Part shown: positions 1 through 4,929 of the stretch, one piece after another
How the letters are laid out: the number at the start of each line of letters is the position of its first letter
Position numbering within the stretch: the first letter of the stretch is position 1
Origin: Clostridia bacterium
Lineage (GTDB): Bacteria; Bacillota_A; Clostridia; Christensenellales; Aristaeellaceae
Direction of reading: 5' to 3'
Length of the DNA stretch: 7,145 nucleotides
NCBI GenBank assembly: GCA_017481065.1
Contig: JAFUPT010000030.1
Span: 1 to 7,145, forward strand
Program-made: the position numbers and the translations under genes
Notes under the pieces: model-generated
Told to the model about the DNA's origin: nothing
What the model saw: the letters and a program-made list of their open reading frames with translations, nothing else
Databases searched by the model: none

Positions 1-27
1 CCATAGCGGGACAGGCTTTCAATATTC

Positions 28-50
28 AAAGGCACGCAATGCGTGCCTTT
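28..50. terminator. Terminator-like hairpin, probably bidirectional
   Basis: A perfect 11-bp inverted repeat (AAAGGCACGCA and TGCGTGCCTTT) surrounds a single central base. On the plus strand it runs into five T's, which suits a plus-strand gene ending left of the window. On the minus strand it lies downstream of the permease gene but is followed only by TTTGAATATT, a weaker U-tract. It is also the end module of the repeat element that reappears at 6877-6956, where nearly the same stem is found. Its role as a terminator is inferred from structure. Confidence 0.6.
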
Positions 51-61
51 TTGCGAGGTTT

Positions 62-84
62 CCAAAGGGAATCATTCCCTTTGG
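62..84. repeat. Perfect 11-bp inverted repeat
   Basis: The arms CCAAAGGGAAT and ATTCCCTTTGG flank one central C. It is the middle module of the left-hand copy of the repeat family. The corresponding module at 6900-6922 has changed sequence but can still form a stem of CAGGGG with CCCCTG, which suggests that structure rather than exact sequence is kept. Confidence 0.75.
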
Positions 85-100
85 CGGGGTCTGGGGCAGA

Positions 101-213
101 GCCCCAGCGGGGTTCCCAAAGGGCAGAGCCCCAGCGGGATTCCCAAAGGGCAGAGCCCCAGCGGGGTTTCCAAAGGGCAGGGCCCCAGCGGGGTTCCCAA
201 AGGGCAGGGCCCC
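101..213. repeat. 27-bp tandem repeat, four full units plus a fragment
   Basis: Four successive 27-bp units start at 101, 128, 155 and 182, and a truncated fifth starts at 209. Each begins GCCCCAGCGGG and ends with CCAAAGGGCAG followed by A or G. Units differ by only one to three substitutions, so the array probably expanded recently. Each junction contains short self-complementary GGGC/GCCC arms; an additional 7-bp hairpin (CTGGGGC and GCCCCAG around AGA) spans 91-107. Because 27 is a multiple of three, reading frames stay open through it on both strands, but the translated products are monotonous Trp/Pro/Gly/Gln-rich repeats with no ribosome binding site and are not credible proteins. Confidence 0.9.
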
Positions 214-241
214 TTTGGAAACGTCCTTTCATCCTCCCCCG

Positions 242-1156
242 TCACATCACAGCGGCCATTACAGCGAAGAGGGCGATGCTCAGAAGGGTGATGACGGAAA
301 GTGCGGAGGAGATGTTCGCGCGCTCGTCGCCGGCGTCGGCAAACACGGGCAGCACATAGGGCGGCGGCAGGATGAACATGAGCACCAGCGCGCCGGTGTG
401 CATGGCGTTGCCCAGCAGGAAGCGGTTCACCAGCAGGGCTGCGCCCAGCAGGATGGCCATGATCGCCACGCGCATGAGCACGATGACGGCGGTCTTCTTC
501 CAGCGAATCTCGGAGGGCACAAGGTCGTAGCCGATGGAGATGAGGATGAGCACGCTGGTGGGCGCGGAGATGAAGCTGGTGATGGAATCGAAGATTCCGC
601 TCACGCCGGAGGGCTTCATGGCGTCGTAAAGGCCGGTGGCGCCGATGATGAGGCCGATGATGATGGCCCATAGCACGGGCGAAGTGAGCGCCTCGCGGAG
701 CACGTTCTTAAGCCCGGCCTTTCCGCTGAGCAGGATTTTGTATAGGGTGAACACAAAGAGCACCTGCCCGAGATCGATGATGGCGAAATGGGAATTCGGC
801 TCATTCTTAAACAGCAGCGCAAAGAGGCCGTAGCCCAGCATGCCCGCCTCAAAGCCGGTGCAGAGATAGGGCGTGAGCTTGCCCTGCTTGAATACCTTGG
901 CCGCCACGAAGCCCAGCACCAGCGCCAGCACGCACAGGGCATAGATCACCAGCGGAATGGTGATGCTCTCGGCGGAATATTCGGCGGTGGCGAAGGAGGA
1001 CAGCAGCACCGCGGGCAGACAGATATTCACGGCCACGGATTTCAGCTGGGCAACGCCATCCCGGCTGAGGATATTCTTCGCCCGGCAGAGCATGCCGATG
1101 GCGAGGGTGAGGAACACCGGCAGCGCGGTTTCCAGTACGCGGATCAGGGTTTGCAT
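242..1156 (-). CDS. AEC-family (auxin efflux carrier-like) transporter
   Basis: This encodes a 304-residue integral membrane protein of the AEC type (TC 2.A.69, Pfam Mem_trans), a bacterial family related to plant PIN carriers that includes malate and other carboxylate permeases. The protein is hydrophobic throughout, with about ten likely membrane segments. Family-like marks are N44-xxx-P48 in the second segment (NICLPAVLL), the glycine-rich GFEAGMLGYGLF stretch at 101-112, and a proline-rich broken helix FILPPPYVLPVF at 261-272, matching the two helix-breaking sites of this two-fold repeated fold. Length is normal for the family. The ATG at 1156 is supported by GGAGG at 1164-1168 with a 7-base spacer. 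The gene follows the EF-G gene on the same strand with a 69-bp gap that contains a strong terminator, and I see no separate promoter. The substrate cannot be read from sequence; an organic acid is a guess from the family. Confidence 0.92.
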   Translation of the reverse strand: MQTLIRVLETALPVFLTLAIGMLCRAKNILSRDGVAQLKSVAVNICLPAVLLSSFATAEYSAESITIPLVIYALCVLALVLGFVAAKVFKQGKLTPYLCTGFEAGMLGYGLFALLFKNEPNSHFAIIDLGQVLFVFTLYKILLSGKAGLKNVLREALTSPVLWAIIIGLIIGATGLYDAMKPSGVSGIFDSITSFISAPTSVLILISIGYDLVPSEIRWKKTAVIVLMRVAIMAILLGAALLVNRFLLGNAMHTGALVLMFILPPPYVLPVFADAGDERANISSALSVITLLSIALFAVMAAVM

Positions 1157-1185
1157 TTATGTACCTCCAGATCGGATGGGTAGAG

Positions 1186-1212
1186 AAAAGCGCCGTAAAA
1201 ATACGGCGCTTT
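1186..1212 (-). terminator. Rho-independent terminator of the EF-G gene
   Basis: An 11-bp perfect stem (AAAGCGCCGTA paired with TACGGCGCTTT) with a 4-base loop lies 14 bases past the EF-G stop. On the minus strand the hairpin ends in TTTT followed by CTC, a typical intrinsic terminator. It ends only about 17 bases before the ribosome binding site of the permease gene. Confidence 0.85.
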
Positions 1213-1225
1213 ATTAGATGAAGGA

Positions 1226-3307
1226 TTAATCCTCGTCTTCCTCTTCACGCTTGCAGGCTTCGACAATCTTCTTGGCGTCGCCGGCGGGAACTTCCTCGTA
1301 GCGCTCGAAGGACATGGTGAAGGAGCCGCGGGCCTGGGTCATGGAACGCAGGTCAGTGGCATACTTGGCCATTTCGGACAGGGGAGCCTCGGCGGTGACG
1401 CGCTGGAGCTCGCCAACCTTGTCCATGCCCATGATGCGGCCGCGGCGCTTGTTCATATCGCCGATGATATCGCCCATGTACTGGTCCGGAACATCTACTT
1501 CAACATGGTAGATGGGCTCGAGCAGGATGGGGGATGCGCCGGTCAGCTGCTTGAAAGCAAGGCGGGCAGCGGTCTTGAAGGCCATTTCAGAGGAGTCTAC
1601 CGGATGGTAGGAGCCGTCGTACAGCTCAGCAGTGAGGCCAACAACCGGGAAGCCGGCCAGAACGCCGTGCACGATGTTGTCACGCAGGCCCTTTTCTACC
1701 GCGGGGATGAAGTTGCGCGGTACGGTGCCGCCGACAACGGAATCCACAAAGTGGAATTCGGTATCGTTCGGGTCGTCGTTGGGACGGAACTTGATCTTAA
1801 CATCACCGAACTGGCCATGACCACCGGACTGCTTCTTATGGCGGCCCTGTACATCGATGGGCTTGCGGATGGACTCACGATAGGGGATTTTGGGATCCTG
1901 CAGCACGCACTCTGCACCGAACTTGGCTGCCAGCTTCTTGGCAACAACTTCGATATGCATCTCGCCCAGACCGGAGAGCACGGATTCGGTGGTCTCAACG
2001 TTCTTGGTGACGGTGATGGTGGGATCTTCTTCCATCAGGCGGGCCAGGCCGGAGAAGATCTTATCTTCTTCGCCGCTCTTCTTGGCATAAACTGCCTTGG
2101 AGATGCAGGGAGCCGGGAATTCGATTTCATCGAACTTCACGGGGTTGGCGCCGTCGCACAGGGTGTTGCCGGTGGCAACGCTGCCCAGCTTGGCCAGGGC
2201 GCAGATATCGCCTGCGCATACCTTCTGGGTAGCGGTGGCCTTCTTGCCCTTGAGGATATTGATGGTGCCGGGCTTTTCAGTCTTCTCGGCATTGGCGTTG
2301 TAGAGCATCATATCGCCGGTGAGGGAGCCGGACATAACCTTCATCAGGCTCAGCTTGCCAACGAAGGGGTCAGCCATGGTCTTGAAGACCTGGGCGGAGA
2401 AGGGCTGGCCTTCTTCGCAAACGCGCTCAACTGCATCGCCGGTCTTGGGGTTGACGCCGGTGGTGACGGTGCCTGCCGGGGAGGGCATGAGGGAAACGAT
2501 GTTGTCCAGAACCTTGGTGAGGCCAACGCGGGTGATACCGGAGCAGCACACGACGGGAACGACGGTGCCGTCCTTGATGCCCTGGCGCAGGCCGTGCATC
2601 ATATCTTCAAAGGAGAGTTCGCCTTCTTCGAAGAACTTCTCCATGAGTTCATCTTCAGCGCCTGCGGCAGCTTCCATGAGGGCTTCGCGGGCGGCTTCTA
2701 CCTGGTCTGCTACGGAAGCGGGAATTTCAACTTCCTTCAGGGTCTTGCCTTCGCCGATGTATGCCTTGTTCTCCAGAACGCAGGCAACGCCAACGAACTT
2801 GCCGCCTTCAACGATCGGAACCTCGATGGCTGCAACGCTGGAGCCGTACTTCTCGGTCAGGGTGCCCATGGCCTTTTCGAAGTTGGCATTTTCGCGGTCC
2901 ATCTGGTTGACGACGATGATGCGGGAGGTGTTGGTCTTATCGCACATTGCCCATGCCTTTTCAGCGCCAACGCTGAGGCCGGAAACTGCGCCGACAGTGA
3001 TGATTGCGCCTTCGCAGACGGTGAGAGGACCAGACTGCTCGCCGGCGAAATCGAAGTAGCCGGGGATATCGATCAGGTTGATCTTGGTTTCCTTCCACTC
3101 CAGGGGAGCGATGGCTGCGCTGATGGAAATACCGCGCTTGATCTCTTCCTGCTCGTGGTCAGTGGTGGTGGAGCCGTCTTCTACGCGGCCCTGGCGGTCA
3201 ATTGCGCCTGCGGTGAACAGAAGCGCCTCGACCAGAGTGGTCTTGCCTTCGCTGCCATGTCCGACAACAGAAATGTTGCGGATATTCTTGGCCTGATAAT
3301 CTTTCAT
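1226..3307 (-). CDS. fusA: Elongation factor G-like translation GTPase (EF-G paralogue type)
   Basis: A 693-residue protein with all five EF-G domains, expected to act in the cytosol on the ribosome. The G domain (about 8-280) has P-loop GHGSEGKT 16-23, switch I RGISI 58-62, G3 DIPGYFDF 80-87 and G4 NQMD 134-137. Domain II follows at about 300-390, domain III carries SGLGEMHIEV 445-454, domain IV has KKQSGGHGQFGDV 491-503 and GSYHPVDSSEMAF 565-577, and domain V carries LLEPIYHVEVDVP 595-607. The P-loop differs from the canonical AHIDAGKT, and tyrosine replaces the usual catalytic histidine of DTPGH, as I recall for the EF-G-2/FusA2 subgroup. The domain IV tip histidine (H568), important for translocation in canonical EF-G, is kept. 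The C-terminus is acidic (EEEDED). The ATG at 3307 is set by AGGGGG at 3316-3321, 8 bases away. There are no rpsL, rpsG or tuf genes beside it, which also argues for a paralogue rather than the housekeeping copy, although another canonical copy cannot be seen from here. The symbol is the general one; fusA2 may fit better. Confidence 0.93.
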   Translation of the reverse strand: MKDYQAKNIRNISVVGHGSEGKTTLVEALLFTAGAIDRQGRVEDGSTTTDHEQEEIKRGISISAAIAPLEWKETKINLIDIPGYFDFAGEQSGPLTVCEGAIITVGAVSGLSVGAEKAWAMCDKTNTSRIIVVNQMDRENANFEKAMGTLTEKYGSSVAAIEVPIVEGGKFVGVACVLENKAYIGEGKTLKEVEIPASVADQVEAAREALMEAAAGAEDELMEKFFEEGELSFEDMMHGLRQGIKDGTVVPVVCCSGITRVGLTKVLDNIVSLMPSPAGTVTTGVNPKTGDAVERVCEEGQPFSAQVFKTMADPFVGKLSLMKVMSGSLTGDMMLYNANAEKTEKPGTINILKGKKATATQKVCAGDICALAKLGSVATGNTLCDGANPVKFDEIEFPAPCISKAVYAKKSGEEDKIFSGLARLMEEDPTITVTKNVETTESVLSGLGEMHIEVVAKKLAAKFGAECVLQDPKIPYRESIRKPIDVQGRHKKQSGGHGQFGDVKIKFRPNDDPNDTEFHFVDSVVGGTVPRNFIPAVEKGLRDNIVHGVLAGFPVVGLTAELYDGSYHPVDSSEMAFKTAARLAFKQLTGASPILLEPIYHVEVDVPDQYMGDIIGDMNKRRGRIMGMDKVGELQRVTAEAPLSEMAKYATDLRSMTQARGSFTMSFERYEEVPAGDAKKIVEACKREEEDED

Positions 3308-3374
3308 AAGAAATTCCCCCTGTTATTATGTTGTCCTGCACGATAACATGCCGGGTCTGGCTAAACGCAAGGAG

Positions 3375-3390
3375 CGCCATATACGCCATA
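3375..3390. repeat. Short direct repeat near the EF-G gene promoter
   Basis: The heptamer CGCCATA occurs at 3375-3381 and again at 3384-3390, a 9-base period. It falls where the transcription start of the possible EF-G promoter would be, so it could be a protein-binding site. Two short copies may also occur by chance. Confidence 0.25.
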
Positions 3391-3398
3391 GTATTTAT

Positions 3399-3427
3399 AT
3401 TTTAACAGAAAACCGAAGATTTGAAAA
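3399..3427 (-). promoter_or_regulatory. Possible promoter of the EF-G gene
   Basis: On the minus strand TTTTCA (3422-3427) and TAAAAT (3399-3404) are separated by 17 bases, about 90 bases upstream of the start codon. The -35 box matches the consensus at four of six positions. The region is AT-rich and in the right place, but alternatives such as TACTAT slightly downstream are possible. Confidence 0.35.
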
Positions 3428-3464
3428 GCCCCTTTGGGCAGGAAATTCCCCTTTTTCCGGTGAA

Positions 3465-3470
3465 TATAAT
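3465..3470 (+). promoter_or_regulatory. Possible -10 box for the CAP-domain protein gene
   Basis: A consensus TATAAT lies about 70 bases upstream of the start codon in an AT-rich part of the divergent region. The sequence 17 bases upstream (GAAATT) is a poor -35. TATGAT at 3473-3478 is an alternative. The rest of the leader to 3530 contains only a weak 5-bp GCGCC/GGCGC inverted repeat (3489-3513). Confidence 0.4.
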
Positions 3471-3541
3471 GTTATGATTTACACTTTTGCGCCGTTTCAA
3501 TCAAATTTGGCGCGATCCAGCAATTTTTTCAGGAGAAAAAC

Positions 3542-4786
3542 ATGGGCAAGAAACTGCTCTGCGCCATCGCGCTGCTGCTGGTATTGATGCAGGGCGCGCT
3601 CGCGCTTGCGATGACCCGGCAGGAGATGCGCGCCGCCTACCAGGCAATTTCCAGCCTGCGCACGGACGCCTCCCCCTACGAGGAGGAGCCGGACGCGGCC
3701 GCCTTTTCCACGGCCGGAAGGCTGACGGAGGAGAAGCTGGGCGATGCGCTCGCCTACCTCAATTTCCTACGCGCCGTGGCGGGACTCGATGCGGTGCAGG
3801 CCAGCGAAATTTACAACCTGCGCAGCCAAAACGCCGCGCTCCTGCTGGCCGCCAACGACTTTATCAGCCATAATCCGCCCTGTCCCGAGGGCATGAACCC
3901 GGATCTCTACGATTCCGGCCTGCTGGGCGCGAGCCTCTCCAACCTGGCCCACTTCAACTGGATGCAGCCGGATATCCTGCTGGACGGCATCGCCTATTTC
4001 GCCCGGGACGACGGCGATATGAACCTTTCCAGCCTCGGCCACCGGCGCTGGCTGCTGAACCCCCGTATGGCGGAGACCGGCTTCGGCCTCGCCAACGCGC
4101 TGAGCGGCCACAGCTATGTGGTGATGTTTGCCGTGGACGATGGCAACGCAGACGCCGAGTGGGATCATGTAGCCTGGCCCTCCGCCGGGGCCTTTCCGGT
4201 TGAGCTGATGCGCAGCAGCCTCGCCTGGTCTGTGAGCCTGAACGATGAAATCTACGATCTCGACGCCTCCTCCCCCACCGTTTATATGAAGGAAAAGCTG
4301 AGCGGCGCGCAGTTCCGCTTCAATCTCGCGGAGGCCGATGGCGATGGATACTGCAGCGTCAGCCGGGAAAATTACGGCGCGGGCAGCTGCATCATCTTCC
4401 GGCCGGAGCTTGAGGATGCGGGTATTTCCGAATACCTGCAGAACCAGGTATGGGAGGTGGAGATCAGCGGGCTGGTGAAGCGGGATGGAAGCGCGGCGGT
4501 GATTTCCTATTCCTGCGAAATGGCCTCCCTCTATCCCCAGGATGTGGCAAACATCGAGCTTTCCCAGCTGGAGTCGGAGCTCGCCCCCGGGGAAATGCTG
4601 AAGCTCAGTGCGACGGTAATCCCTTCCTACGCGGATGATCTCACTGTAAACTGGAGCTCCAGCGATGAAGATATTGCCACCGTGGATTTCTTCGGCAACG
4701 TGACCGCCATGCAGGCCGGCAGCTGCGAAATCACCGCAGCCAGCGCCAATGGCCGCGCGGATGTATGCCGGATCACTGTGAAATAA
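3542..4786 (+). CDS. Secreted CAP-domain protein with C-terminal BIG2-like Ig domain
   Basis: A 414-residue exported protein. It starts with a Sec signal peptide (KK at 3-4, hydrophobic core 5-22, likely cleavage after ALA at 21-23). Residues about 65-195 resemble a CAP/SCP (PR-1-like) domain: a helix LGDALAYLNFLRAVAGL (66-82), the ISHNPP stretch with H110, and the diagnostic GHRRWLLNP at 166-174. A middle region (about 200-330) is beta-rich with no family I can name. Residues 333-413 look like a bacterial Ig-like group 2 domain (VANIEL, LSATVIPSYA, VNWSSSDEDIATVD, GNVTAMQAGSCEITA). There is no LPXTG motif, lipobox or terminal membrane helix, so it is probably released or held non-covalently at the wall. 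CAP domains in bacteria rarely have a proven activity, so the function is open. The ATG at 3542 is supported by AGGAG at 3531-3535 with a 6-base spacer. It is flanked by its own leader and terminator, so it is probably monocistronic. Confidence 0.88.
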   Translation: MGKKLLCAIALLLVLMQGALALAMTRQEMRAAYQAISSLRTDASPYEEEPDAAAFSTAGRLTEEKLGDALAYLNFLRAVAGLDAVQASEIYNLRSQNAALLLAANDFISHNPPCPEGMNPDLYDSGLLGASLSNLAHFNWMQPDILLDGIAYFARDDGDMNLSSLGHRRWLLNPRMAETGFGLANALSGHSYVVMFAVDDGNADAEWDHVAWPSAGAFPVELMRSSLAWSVSLNDEIYDLDASSPTVYMKEKLSGAQFRFNLAEADGDGYCSVSRENYGAGSCIIFRPELEDAGISEYLQNQVWEVEISGLVKRDGSAAVISYSCEMASLYPQDVANIELSQLESELAPGEMLKLSATVIPSYADDLTVNWSSSDEDIATVDFFGNVTAMQAGSCEITAASANGRADVCRITVK

Positions 4787-4787
4787 G

Positions 4788-4816
4788 CATAACCACCCGT
4801 CAAACGGGTGGTTATG
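4788..4816 (+). terminator. Terminator after the CAP-domain protein gene
   Basis: The hairpin begins one base after the TAA codon. Arms CATAACCACCCGT and ACGGGTGGTTATG form a perfect 13-bp stem with the loop CAA. The following U-tract is short (TTT then GC), so termination may be incomplete, but the stem is very stable. Confidence 0.75.
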
Positions 4817-4857
4817 TTTGCAATTCCCATTCAGCAACAATTATTCTTCCCGTGCTC

Positions 4858-4886
4858 TTGCAATCTCCCCCGCCATCCCTTATACT
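4858..4886 (+). promoter_or_regulatory. Sigma-A type promoter of the pullulanase gene
   Basis: TTGCAA (4858-4863) and TATACT (4881-4886) are separated by exactly 17 bases; each matches the consensus at five of six positions. Transcription would start near 4893, giving a leader of about 37 bases before the start codon at 4930. No clear catabolite-response operator or other regulator site is visible. Confidence 0.7.
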
Positions 4887-4929
4887 GGTAGAATAATACC
4901 CGCAGCGCGCAGGAAAGCCGAGGACAAGC

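Larger units (their letters stand above)
28..222 (-). repeat. Left copy of a structured 3'-end repeat element
   Basis: Read on the minus strand, starting just after the permease stop, the region runs GGGCCCTGCCC, TTTGGGAACCCCGC, the tandem units, CCCCGCC, the inverted repeat around AATGATT, and finally the AAAGGCACGC hairpin. The same modules in the same order occur on the plus strand after the pullulanase gene (6877-6956). The two copies are therefore inverted relative to each other in the window but have the same orientation relative to the gene they follow. This points to a dispersed family of structured elements. No transposase is present here, so movement would need an enzyme encoded elsewhere. 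Confidence 0.7.

Noticed and set aside
101..213. CRISPR array
   Set aside because: The units are directly adjacent with no unique spacers, and there are no cas genes.
26..359. Several open frames through the 27-bp tandem repeat on both strands
   Set aside because: A 27-base period keeps frames open automatically. The products are monotonous repeats with no ribosome binding sites.
1226..3307. Tetracycline-resistance ribosomal protection protein (TetM type)
   Set aside because: The motifs (GHGSEGKT, DIPGYFDF, KKQSGGHGQFGDV) and domain IV tip GSYHPVDSSEMAF match EF-G-like proteins, not the TetM/TetO group, and there is no associated leader peptide or mobile element.
1505..3346. A 613-codon open frame on the plus strand, opposite the EF-G gene
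   Set aside because: It lies almost entirely antisense to a clear EF-G gene with all motifs. Its product is a glycine/alanine-rich sequence with no recognisable domain. The strongly biased codon use of the EF-G gene explains the absence of stops.
3767..4840. A 357-codon open frame antisense to the CAP-domain gene
   Set aside because: It is opposite a gene with a signal peptide, recognisable domains and a good ribosome binding site, and it overlaps the terminator. The product resembles no family.
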